Source: Symbiodinium natans (taxonomy: Eukaryota; Sar; Dinophyceae; Suessiales; Symbiodiniaceae). Taken from it: a DNA stretch of 64,000 bases. The DNA is taken from NCBI GenBank assembly GCA_905221605.1, contig CAJNDS010002727.1:238893-302892 (forward strand). The letters run 5' to 3'. Made by a program: the position numbers and the translations under genes. Shown one piece after another: positions 1 to 9,835 of the stretch (positions are counted from its first letter, which is position 1; each line of letters opens with the position of its first letter). Under the pieces are notes generated by a model. The model did no database searches. It had not been told where the DNA came from and saw only the letters and a program-made list of their open reading frames with translations.

Positions 1-3000
1 TTTGAGTTGTCGCTTGTGGATGTGATGTGTGAGGGGTGGTTGAAGGGTGAGGTGTCTGATGTCTTGGTTGGTGTGAGTGTGTTTGTCAGGCTGGAGCACC
101 TCTGTGAAGTAAGTGCTGCCTATTCTGCAGATCTTCCGAAGGCACTGTGAGTGAAAGGCCTCCAATCTGTGAAGATCTGACTGGGTGAGGGCAGCTGACT
201 CCATGCCATATGTCAAGAGTGGGACAAAAACTGCATTGTAGATCCGAAGCTTCCACTTCCTGGAGATATCTGCGTGTCTCCAGAAGCTGTGAAGTGCATT
301 GAAGTTCTTCCGGGCCTTGGCAATGCGCTGAACCACATCTCTGTGAGAAGAGGAGTCGCTGCTCAAGATGACCCCCAAGTATTTGGCATGGTCAACCTGC
401 TGGACGGGAGTGCCATCTGTGAAGTTGACCGCGCCGCTGGAGGCAGGGGATCTCAGCAACATACACTTCTTGACATTCAGCCTGAGGTTGCTGTGAGCAG
501 CTGTGGTTTGAACCGCATGGAGAAGCTGTTCGGTTTTGGCGGCAGTGCCCGACATGAGAGCAGTGTCGTCAGCAAACGCCAAATCGTAGAACGCCTGGTT
601 TTGGCTGTAAAGCCATGGCAGATTTTGCCCGTTCGCTGTGATGGCAACGTCCACGTCGTGCATGATCATGCTGTGCACAATGAGGAACAGGTAAGGGGAC
701 AGCGGGCACCCCTGCCTGATACCTGAACTAGCTGTGGCGGTGGAGCTGGTGTGTCCCGCAGCGGACACATTAAACTGTGGGGCCGTGTAAATGTTGCTAA
801 TGAGATTGGTGAGGTGATGTGGGACGCCGTAGCGCGTGAGTGCAGTGTGGAGGGCTTGGGGGTGGATTTTGTCGAAGGCTTTCTCCCAGTCCAAAAGGAC
901 CACATAAAGGGAGTTGCCCGTAGCTTCTGCCCGCTCCAGCTGTCTCCGCAAGATGTGGGTCGGCTGTGAGGTTGATCGGTTGGCGCGAAAACCGAACTGT
1001 GTGTCTCGAAGCCTGTGATCCAATCCCCTCTGCAACCGAAGATGGAGAGTTTTTGCCAGGAGCTTGTAAGCCGTGTTGAGCAACGAGATGGGCCGGTAGC
1101 TGGAGGGATCTGTGAGGGATCCTTTGCCTTTGTAAATTTCCACCACTATTGCAGCCAGCCAGTCGTGCGGGACCTGACCTGTGAGGAGAGCTCTGTTGAG
1201 GATCTTCAACAATGCTTGCTGATTCTCAGCAGTAAGCCACTTCCAGGCCTCGGCTGGAAGGCCGTCCGGCCCTGGAGCTTTGTTGTTGGCTAGGCCGGCC
1301 ACCGCGTCTTGGTACTCCCGAATGCTGATGGGACCGACGTTGATGTCGGCAGCGTCCCAAATCGGGGCTGTGGGGCCTGTGTAGTCCTGCTGTGGGGGGG
1401 CCCAATGCTCGTCGCGAAGGTAGTCCGCGAACGTTTGCGCCTGCTGGGACTGGCTCGTCATGTGGCCCTTCGCGTTTTTGATGGAAACTGTACGCGGCTT
1501 GTAGTCCGAGCGTACGCGTTTGATCCATCGCCATTTGTCGCGTGGGTCCAAGGCGGCTTCTGACTCCAGAAGCCGAGCTTTGAGCCAGCTGGCCTTGTCT
1601 TTTCGCGCTTGCTTGCGGATGCTCTTGTGCAACTCGGACTCCAGGTCCCAGCGCTGTGAGGAGCGGGCTTCCGCCCTCTGTTGGATCAAAGTCCACGTGG
1701 CGTCCGTGATCCAGGGGTGCTTCTGGCGAGGTGGCTCCTCTGGAATGCAACTTTCCAGAGCAGCAGCGGCGGCCTGCCTGAAAGGGGCCCAGAGTTCCGT
1801 GGGGGTGTCGATGAGAGGGAGGGGTGGCTGGTGGCGCGTGTCGGGAGTGTCTGTGGTGGCTTGGCTGTGGTTGTGGAGTGCCTCTGTGAGGTGCGCGTTG
1901 AAGCAGGCTATCTGCTCTTGTGTGGGGTTTCGCACGCGGCGCGGCTTGGCTGGTTTGCGCTGAGAAGCCTTAGTGCGCACTTTGAAGGTGATCTTCACCA
2001 AAAAGTGGTTGCTGTTAAGAGCCGCTTCTGGCGCGGTGTCCACATCGTGGATAAGGTTGCGCCATGCTTTGTGAATGAGCGCATGGTCCAGTTGGACCTG
2101 GTCGCCATTGGGACGGGTGTGTGTGTAGCGATGTTCCGGTGCTTTCTGCATCCAGGTCTGCGGAACGCAGAGGTCGTGCGCATCAATGAGGTCGCGAAGT
2201 TGGCTTTGGTTGGTGGGGCCTGCCATAGTGTTCTCCTCCTCATCCTGTTGCTGGGTTTTGTCCCACTGAAAGTGGGGGCCCACTGCTCCTGTGATATCCT
2301 GTAGCTCTTCAAGAAGCTGTGAGTTGAGGTCTCCCACGATGAGAAGAGGAGAACGCTCTTTGTGGGAGTGTATGTGGTTGTGGAGCTGATCCCAGTACTG
2401 GTCTCTCTGCTCCTGCTCCTTCTGATTGCGGGGAGCATATGTGATCAGTGTAGTGAATGGGGCCTCGGCTGTGTCGATGGTGAAGGTGAGAAATCTGCCA
2501 TCGTGCAGTGTGAGGTCCGTGATGGTGGAGGTGAAATGTGGTGCAGTGATCAGGGAGACCCCCGTAGGTCTGCTGGGGCTTGCCAGCATCATCGTACTGC
2601 TCAGTGGCACTGTGTGAAAAGGTGTAGCCCTCGATCATGTATTGATCCGGTTGCTTGAGGTGGGTCTCAGTGAGGGCCAGCCAGTCGAGCTTGTGTTGCT
2701 TCATGAGCTGGACGAGTGTGTGGGCTTTGCCTGCCTCCAGCATGCCTGCAGTGTTCCAAAAACCTCCTCTCACGAGCCTGTGAGGGGGGAGCTGTATGTC
2801 GTGCTTGTTCCTGCTCTTCCGATTGGGTCTGGAGATATGTGTTTTGAACCAATAGGCTCGAGTGTGGGTTCTGGTTCGGGTGTCATGCCGTTCCTGCCAT
2901 GCTTGCCTGCTTGGTGGGGACGGTGAGGTGTCAGTGCGAAGGTGGTTGGGTGTGGATGGGTTCTGAGGGACTCTGTGTTTGAGTCGCGCGAAAGCTTGGA

Positions 3001-3541
3001 GCCGCCTTCGAAATCTGTGTGTTCTGAATCTGGGGAGACAGTGTTGGGCTCTGATGCGCTGGAGAGGTGTGGTGGGTCGGGCAGTTCTTCTATTGGTCTG
3101 GTGCAGCTGTGGCCGGTGATGTGAGGGAGCTGCAGTTGTGGGGCCATATGAAGGCTGTGCGTTGACCAGCCTGTCGCAGCCCGAACCGACAGGTGGCTGT
3201 GGGAGTGCGTGGGTGGATCTGTGAATGGATTTGAGCCAGGCTCTGTACAGTCGCCTGGACTCTGCTCGAGTCGAAGCTCGTCGGTGTGATCTTCGGAGTC
3301 GTGCAGCGGAGCTGCGAAGTCGTCTGTGGTACTGTGCTTTTGTTCTGGGGTGTTGGTGCTGTGAAGTAGGATGAGAGGTGGGTGCGGTGTGTGGTGTGGG
3401 CACTTCGTCGCCGAAAGGCACATGCAGCAAACCTTCAAAGTGTTTAGAACGAACAAAACTGTGAGGTGTGTATATACATGAGGAATGCAGATGGCTCAGC
3501 GCACCCGGCTCACCTATGGGAGGTGTGCAACCATGCAACAA
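1..3541 (-). CDS. LINE ORF2: APE endonuclease - reverse transcriptase (partial, one frameshift)
   Basis: Nicks target DNA and copies the element RNA by target-primed reverse transcription. The endonuclease begins near 2790 with FWNTAGML and continues through ALTETHLK, TYAPRNQKE, VGDLNSQLLE, QLDHALI and NSNHFLV, matching the N, E, GDxN and SDH-type motifs of the exonuclease-endonuclease-phosphatase fold. The RT has NKAPGPDG (about 1265), YRPISLLNTAYKLL (about 1085), FGFRANRST, LLDWEKAFDKI (about 870), IRQGCPLSPYLF (about 700), LAFADDTALM (FADD at 565-576, the catalytic motif) and YLGVILS. The frame is open from 2634 to base 1. The first ATG-initiated open stretch begins at 3541, and its first 220 or so residues are basic and low-complexity. 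The frame changes once, at a run of five G (sense) at 2559-2563; four G would restore it. The start codon is uncertain. Confidence 0.93.
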
Positions 3542-3711
3542 GCTTCTTTCCTTCCACTCACCCGAATTCTGCTCAGCAGAAGTCTTGAAAAACTGAGATC
3601 GTCGAGGCTCTCCTGTGAGAGTCGGGCTGTGAGGGGCTCGCCTGCCATCACTTCAGGACCTCACCGAGAGGGCTGGCCGAGACCGTCCCGCAGTAATGTG
3701 AAACTTCTTCT

Positions 3712-5275
3712 TCACCCAATGCTCCCAGTCCTGGTCTGACCACTTGCTAATGTCTCCCCCCTTGCTGATGAACTGGATCTTCTCCTCTTCGATGTCTGTC
3801 CTGGATCCACTGCGATGTCCGCCGCATTTGCTGCAGCCATCTGTTCCATGAGCTCCTCGACGGGCCTCATGTACTGGAAATGAAGTCGGTCTTCATGATC
3901 CGCGGAGATGCCTGTGAAGGTGAGAGGCCAGGGGAACTCGTACTTGAAGCGAGCCACCCAATGCTGGACATTGTCCTCCTCGCCCTCGTTGTACTCCGGA
4001 ATGGACTTTGTGAGGAAGCGGTTCAGGCGAACAGCTGCCATGTAGTCCTGTGAGGTCTTCTCGGCTGCTGTGCGAAAGGCCTCTTTCTCCACCTCGGTCT
4101 GTGCGATCTGCTGCTTTAGCTGATCGTACCAAACATCCTTCCATGCTGTGAGGATGGTCTCCATGAGCTCTTGGGGGAGCTGAATTTCGCATGTCCAGTC
4201 ACCCATGGAGCCAGCGTTCATCGTGAGGGATGTCTTTGAGCGAGAGTAGAGGATGCGGCCAAGCCATGCACCAGTGCCGTCCTCTAGTATCAAAGTTTTC
4301 CACCTGGGGATCAAGGACTCCTTCTTGAACTTGGGGAATAGGCGCTGGTAGGCGTTCATCAAGCCGTGCATCGGTGCCCCCAATCGCCTCTCGAACTGAG
4401 TGATACCTGGGGCCATCTTTATGGGCATCTTGGCTGTGAAGGGCCTGGCTTCCCACTGTGAGGCGGAAGCTGCAGCTGCGTCCTTCTTGTCCCCCTGTTC
4501 GTCCTGGGTCTCGTCTGTCGTGGGGGCATTCTCTGCGGGAGTGGCTTCCACTTTCTGCCAGTAGTACACTTGAGCACGATGTGAAGCCTCCATCAACCTC
4601 TTCCTGACTGTGAGCGTCGGGACTGTGAGGATGGAGATCGGTGAGAGGTACGGCTTGCCCGTCTCTGCCTCCATCGTCGTGGTTGTGAGCTCCCAATCGA
4701 TGTGAGCCATGCCATGAGCTTCCAAGGTCTTCTGGATGGTCAACTTCCTGTCGTCTACTGTGAGCCAGTCGGGAAAGTTGCGAACCACAATGGTTCGTTT
4801 AGCTGCCTCAATCTGGGTGTAGAGAAGGTCGCGCTCCATCCAAGCTGTCCGGATCTTGAGCTGACGAATTTCTTGTTCCAGAACCTGGATTCGCTGGTCG
4901 TGGTGTCGAATTTGGGTGCCAGCCTGTACGAATGCAGCTGTGAGAGCTGGACCAACCTTCTGCTGAAGGGCTTCGGTGATCATCTGTGCGCATTCGGCCC
5001 GCGTCACTGGCTGTGAGGATGCCGGATCGCTGCGCGAGATCTCTAACTCCCAATCTCGAGGATTTGCAACTGGGCCAGCTGTGGCCATCAGCGGGGGAGC
5101 ATCCCCTGTGAGGAGGGCACCGAAGGCGAGCCTCCATTCCCTCGACCTGTGCAGCAAGGGCTCCTTGCTGTGTGCTCTGTTCACTCGTCTGCACACGAAG
5201 AGCCTCCAAACCCGCTGCCACCTGTGAGAGCTGCAGGGCAACCTTTTCCAAAATCTCGTTGGAGGAAGCAGCCAT
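3712..5275 (-). CDS. LINE ORF1: RNA-binding protein with coiled coil and RRM-like region (one frameshift)
   Basis: Expected to coat the element RNA in the retrotransposition particle. The start at 5275 opens with a heptad-like helix (ILEKVALQLSQVAAGLEALR). At about 5118-5135 the reading must move to another frame, which then stays open to the stop at 3712. Downstream there is a second helix (QRIQVLEQEIRQLKIRTAWM) and then an RRM-like stretch with RTIVVRNFPDWLTVDDRKL, an RNP-type beta strand and helix. An acidic/alanine linker, a basic conserved-looking C-terminal half and a Lys/Arg/Ser-rich tail follow. An open frame extends upstream of 5275 to 5490 but looks like a shadow. About 170 nt separate it from ORF2. 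RNA binding is inferred from position and the RRM-like segment. Confidence 0.8.
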
Positions 5276-5300
5276 GCTGTTACTCTGTGAGAGAAGGGAA

Positions 5301-5797
5301 GGCAGGAGTGGGGGGAAGAAGCTTGAGCACTCGTGAGCCTAGGATGCAGGCACAGCGCGCGCAACCGAGGTGGCGATCCCGCTGGCCAGGGCAATTTTAA
5401 GCGCCGCTTCAAGCTCCAGCTGATCCGGACGGCAGCATCCAAGTCAGCGCTGGTTTTGTTGGCTTCAGAGCCGGCACGACAAACAAACACCTGCAGGCCA
5501 CCTTTGCCCTTACCGAGCGAATGTTACATGACTACACAGATTAGCCAACAGCTGTTTTTTTGGACAAATAGCCGATATCTCACCATGGCGCTACAAAACA
5601 GATCGCGATGGTCTGGATCGCATGAACCGGCTCGCACAGGGAGCGAATCATATCGCACCGGAAGATGGGAATCGGATCGCCACGCTCTGGCTTGCACGTA
5701 CCATGGCGTGATTCCTATACCCTTCGGTCTCCAATCTTGCATGCTGACAAGCATGTCACTCCTACTATTACATTTCAGCGCACTGCATCCAGAGTCT
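5301..5797. other. Spacer between LINE and channel gene, no gene seen
   Basis: No splice-bounded frame or motif was recognised. The part up to about 5490 may be LINE 5' UTR. Confidence 0.4.
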
Positions 5798-8700
5798 TTA
5801 TGTGTTTTGCAACAGTGCCTCCATCTCATTCACATGATCCTCCGTTGTGGCATCATCTTTCGTGCTCAACAGCCTCGATCGGGCAGCTCTTCGTGAAAAT
5901 GCATCTAGAGAAGCAACTCCCCGCGTCAGCCGTCCAAGCCAAGCAACTTCTCTGCGATGACACCAGTAACCAAATTCATCAAGGACATGCTCGAGATGCA
6001 AATGAATACCTGGGGAGAATGAGGGACGGCTTGAGACTTGAGAAGCGCACACAGCTTTCCAAAGGGATCACACCACACAGATCTACACAGCGCTCAAAAG
6101 TTTGCCTTTGCGCAGGCATGCGCAGAGAAGATGAGGTACCACGAAGTAGACGCCCCACAGCGGATTTGCCACGGCCAGGACACTGTCAGCGATGTCAGGC
6201 CAGGTCTCCATTGTCACGATGACAAAGTGAGTCCACAGTGCCAGCCCAATTCTGCCGAAGTAAACTTCAAGCTCAGGAATGTTGCCCAGCAGGATGACCG
6301 TGAACCTATAGAACAAGATGAGGAGACAAGACAAGCATGCTGGCGATTGACCAGAGATTTTGAGTCCAGTTAGACACACATGGTCTCGCATGAAACATCC
6401 TTGCAAGTCAAGACTGAGAAACATAGTTCCCAAGTATACCACGATTGCGAAAAGCACTCCAGCCCACACCACCGTTGGAAGTGCCAGCATCATGCCTAAG
6501 CAGCTCAATGACAAGAATCCCCGTCGTGCATCGCAGCGCCAATGCATGGAGCAGTCAACATGTTCAACTGAAGCCAAGCATTCATCGACCGATCTCTCAA
6601 ACGCTGAGACGCCTGTGACCAAGAGCCGCAACTCGTGACAGACCAAAAAGCCGCGCAGAAGCCTGCAGGGCTCCGCACACAGCGTGCGCCGAGCTTTCAC
6701 AGCTTGCGACACGAATCAAGCCAGGCCTGGCCAAACGCAAGAGGCGTAAAATGCGCATGACACCGGCGATAGCGATTACGGAGCCGTTGCCATCCTTGCT
6801 CATTGTACAGAAACAGGATTTGCCATGATTTGTCTAGTACATACTGCGAGAAGCATACGATATCACTGACATCCTGCGGCAATGTGTCACTCGCACAGGT
6901 TGGCGGCACAAGCGCATATGACACATTACACTCATGCATCATGCACATTCAATTGGCTATAATCATCATGCAATTGCGGCTTCAAATTTGTTGGGGACCT
7001 TCTGTGATGTCCAAGGCAAAACCAACCCAGATGACAAAGCACAGGTGTTCCTAAACGCAGCTGGGTCGAGTCATGAGTCCCACTCGGCAGGCAAGTGCGA
7101 CTTCTTGTTGACTGGTTGTTGGCTGTCAGGCAATTGCAAAGTTTTTGTTAAGCTAACTGTTCATGACTCCTGATGAGCAGGAAATACAGTCAGCCGGGGG
7201 GGCGGGGAACTGGGTCCGGACAGTTTGGGGAATGTGTGATTGTGCTTGTGTTGTTTTTGTTTTGCGGATTGGCGTAGACAAAAGCAAGGCTTGCCTCGTT
7301 CCATGTCCAAACTTGGGTCCCGGAAACATTCCGTGGTCAAAAGGCGAGGTCCACGCGCATTTTGTGTTTGAAATCTCGGTCTCTTCTGCATCCCATGCTG
7401 AAAACCGAGTGTTGTGTCGGCTCATGTGTCACGAGGTCCCGCACGGAATGCTCAAAACTGCAGTATTAATAGGCACACCCTTACTATTCCCTTTAAGTTT
7501 TAGTTGAAAGCCTCTCTTTCCTCTAATTCCTCTAAATTCAAACCCGAAAACTTCAACCTAAACCAATCTCTTGCAGGTCTTTATTGTTCTTCTTTCTCGA
7601 CAACCCAGAGGGACTAGTTTCTCGCTTAGTTCTTCGAACTCCCGAAGGCGATATCGGATCGCGATCTAACGGTCAACGGACGAAATGGGGCGGCGGAGGA
7701 GAGGGCGCGGGGAGGTTGACGCAGAGAGTGCGGGGAGGTAGATGGGGAGTTTGATGAGGAGGGCACGTGATTGGCCGCGAAATTGACCAGGAGGGCGCTT
7801 GACGGGGCCACGGCGGGCAAGCCATAGACGGGTTACGCCGATCTGTTTTCACGACGCTGTTTGCGAGCACCCTGCAACATTTCGGTACAGTTGCCCGCCT
7901 GAGCCTTTCTGGCTGGCTTTTTTTCAAGTAACATTCTCGTACTGTCCTGAATATTGTACTGCCCGAGGGTGCCTGCAGCCTGAGTACTTCGCATGACATG
8001 ATGCATGCCACTTTGTCCTTCAAATCGAACAACCCCACTTGTCGGGTGGGGAATAAAGCAGAAAAAGCACAAAGCAAAAGCAAAACAAAAAAGCCCAAAG
8101 CAACAATAAATACTGGAATCATTGGGGTTTCGAATGAAATTCCACACTACCTAGCCCGACCCTGTATTCCATGCTGCCTGCGACATCATCGCGAACACTA
8201 CTGATACGATGTTCTCGACAGTGCCGATGAGAATGATGAGCGCATCCTAAGGTGAATCTCTCAAGAAATCCTCACAACATGTCAGGATGCATGGAAAACG
8301 ACAACGAGGAGCTGGACTTCAACTCGTGCAGGCCAGGGTTCGAAGAAGCCGGCGGGATTAAAGGGAGAGCAGTATCTCAGACACTTGGGGACACACGCGT
8401 TGCGGGAGCTGTGCAGAAGGAAGCAGCAGTGGCACTTCTTCGAACCCCCCACCCGATGCCTGATTCCAATTGACCGCACCCGCAACACGATCTCAATCAC
8501 AAAGATCGTGTTGAACAACACCTTAGTGCAACCGTCTTGCTGGAAAGCCCAATTGGCATTAGAAGCTAGGTGCCAGGCATGACATATGAGGAATGCCTGC
8601 CAGCTGCAGCTTGCAAAAAGCTCGTAGGTTTCGTGGCTGCTCTGGTGTGGTTGGCAGTCTGCACTCTTAACATAGCAGCCATTTGCCAGCGCAACAGACA

Positions 8701-9001
8701 TGTCCATGATTTCTGCTCACAAACCTGCCAGACAGACAAAGAAATTGATCTGTCAAGCCCAGATACAAGGGAAAGAGTATGTGCCAGATCTGCATAATTT
8801 AGTTCAATCCTTGGTACATAAACTGAAGCACGATGCTGACACACGACGTCCGCATCCACAGCAGAAAGACTGGTAGAATTGGCGCTATGAACTTCGTTCT
8901 TGACTGCTACCTGTCAGTGCCGAATTGACTCTCACAATTACTGACTGCTGCACATGACATTGACACTGGAGATGGCCAACTATATATACAGTGATATGTA
9001 C

Positions 9002-9033
<32 letters not shown>

Positions 9034-9270
9034 ATATATATTACAGAGTTGTTGGCCGTGATTGATTGGAGTTGTCGTGGATGCCTCAAGCCCTTCTTGG
9101 TGCTGCAGTAGTTGTTGCCAGACAGCATCTGGTCTTCATGGCTGGATTTATGCTTGGCATTGACGTTGTGCCTGTCTTTACAACTGCCCCTGAATCTATG
9201 CAGCCAAGCATCTCGAGCTCAACTCCAATGAAAAAGGCATAAATGGTAATTGTCGCCGCGATGATGATCT
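5798..9270 (-). CDS. Voltage-gated cation channel, one complete S1-S6 domain (multi-exon)
   Basis: A six-helix voltage-gated channel repeat of the Ca/Na-channel type in the surface or an internal membrane. Exons join in frame as follows. S1 9185-9270 (IYAFFIGVELEMLG); S2 8480-8539 (FNTIFVIEI); S3 7003-7050 (FVIWVGFALDIT); S4 6711-6794 (MRILRLLRLARPGLIR, arginine every third residue); S4-S5 linker 6580-6631 (LRLLVTGVSAFERS); S5 6405-6495 (VVWAGVLFAIVVYLG); pore 6140-6305 (IVTMETWPDIADSV); S6 5948-6009 (SLMNLVTGVIAEN); acidic post-S6 exon from 5864 (TKDDATTEDHVNEMEALL). Phases agree at every join. Donors are GT except S3 (GA) and the S4-S5 and S5 exons (GC). The pore carries Glu at the selectivity position (T-M-E-T-W). 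An in-frame TAA at 5798 may be the true end or lie in an intron. Earlier repeats, if any, would lie at higher coordinates. Ion selectivity cannot be told from one repeat. Confidence 0.87.
5948..6009 (-). CDS. Channel exon S6
   Basis: Begins VFICISSMSLMNLVTGVIAE, the conserved S6 with Asn and the NLVTGVI gate region, and ends with two bases of an Asn codon at donor GTTGCT. The next exon (acceptor at 5865-5866) supplies the third base, giving AENTKDDATTEDH. Confidence 0.82.
6140..6305 (-). CDS. Channel exon, pore loop
   Basis: Fifty-five codons after one base. YFGRIGLALWTHFVIVTMET is the pore helix, followed by WPDIADSV and then the start of S6 (PLWGVYFV). Acceptor CTATAG, donor GTACCT. Confidence 0.87.
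6405..6495 (-). CDS. Channel exon S5
   Basis: Hydrophobic helix TVVWAGVLFAIVVYLGTMF. It ends on a consensus GC donor (GCAAGG), leaving two bases that are completed by the first base of the pore exon. Confidence 0.8.
6580..6631 (-). CDS. Channel exon, S4-S5 linker
   Basis: LRLLVTGVSAFERSVDE plus one base. LRLLVTG is the usual start of this linker in these channels. GC donor (GCTTGG) gives the phase needed for the S5 exon. Confidence 0.75.
6711..6794 (-). CDS. Channel exon S4 (voltage sensor)
   Basis: Twenty-eight codons containing GVMRILRLLRLARPGLIR. Four arginines at every third position are the voltage-sensor signature. Acceptor GCAAG, donor GTCGCA. Confidence 0.82.
7003..7050 (-). CDS. 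Channel exon S3
   Basis: Sixteen codons from acceptor TTTAG, EHLCFVIWVGFALDIT. The join to S4 keeps frame only with a GA donor (GAAGGT); a GT donor four bases on would shift phase. Confidence 0.72.
8480..8539 (-). CDS. Channel exon S2
   Basis: Exactly 20 codons, QDGCTKVLFNTIFVIEIVLR, with the E-x-x-L-R end typical of S2. Acceptor TTTCCAG, donor GTGCGG. Confidence 0.8.
8983..9041. repeat. (TA)n-rich microsatellite
   Basis: Alternating TA with ACA interruptions, inside the S1-S2 intron. Confidence 0.9.
9185..9270 (-). CDS. Channel exon S1
   Basis: Acceptor AG at 9271-9272; two bases, then 28 codons with a hydrophobic helix ending in acidic VELEM; GT donor (GTTGTA). Ends in phase 0, matching the S2 exon. 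Confidence 0.7.
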
Positions 9271-9629
9271 CTGCCTAGCTGACAGTCACACTGAAGCCGC
9301 ATTCGGGTCCCACGGTATACGGCACGTAACTTTGCTGCACATAGCGCGATCAGGTTGTGAATGCTGTGCGCATGTGCACCTCTGCCTTCATACGTTGCAG
9401 TGTGCAGTGCATGACTGGCTTGCGCAGCGATGTTCCACACACTCGCACGGACCATCCTAGAATCCTAGAAGAGCACAGCTGTTCAACGCATGTTTCGACA
9501 ATGGTTCGGCTCCGGTGGAATCTGCAATCAGCAGAGATGACCATGTACAGAGGGTGGTTTGTCACGTCAGTTCGGACACTAACACAGCCTTCCCCTTGTA
9601 GATGCTGCTACGGCACGCACTTTCAATTA

Positions 9630-9835
9630 CCAAAACACATGTCAAAAATAACCATTCCCAAGAAAGATGCCCTGCGACCGAAGCACTCATGTAGAAGACA
9701 CACCAATGCCGAATGGCATGTCCAAACCAGCCGCTCCCGAAGCACATTCTACGAGGGAAGCACGCATGTAAAAAGCACATCAAATCTGACACGCACGTCC
9801 AGACCAGCCATTCCCCAAGCAAACGCCCGAAGGAC
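9630..9835. repeat. Diverged ~75-bp tandem repeat, about three copies
   Basis: Three related blocks sharing CCAAACCAGCC / CCAGACCAGCC and AAGCACTCATGTA / AAGCACGCATGTA words. The open minus frame across them shows three similar peptide blocks, which suggests a repeat rather than a gene. Confidence 0.55.

Larger units (their letters stand above)
1..5300 (-). mobile_element. LINE (non-LTR) retrotransposon, 3' end beyond left edge
   Basis: A two-ORF element reading right to left. ORF1 (from 5275) is an RNA-binding protein; ORF2 (from about 3541) carries an APE-type endonuclease and then a reverse transcriptase, the order usual in L1-like, RTE and Jockey-type LINEs. There is no integrase, protease or LTR. 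The 3' UTR, tail and target-site duplication lie left of position 1. The 5' boundary is not directly visible. It is placed near 5300 because a heptamer typical of the element (CTCACAG on the sense strand, see findings) stops there; it could extend to about 5490. Two single frameshifts are present, but the 853-codon RT part has no stop, so this is a fairly recent copy. Confidence 0.95.

Noticed and set aside
274-2304. Plus-strand frames within 1-2300 as genes
   Set aside because: Antisense shadows of the LINE reverse transcriptase.
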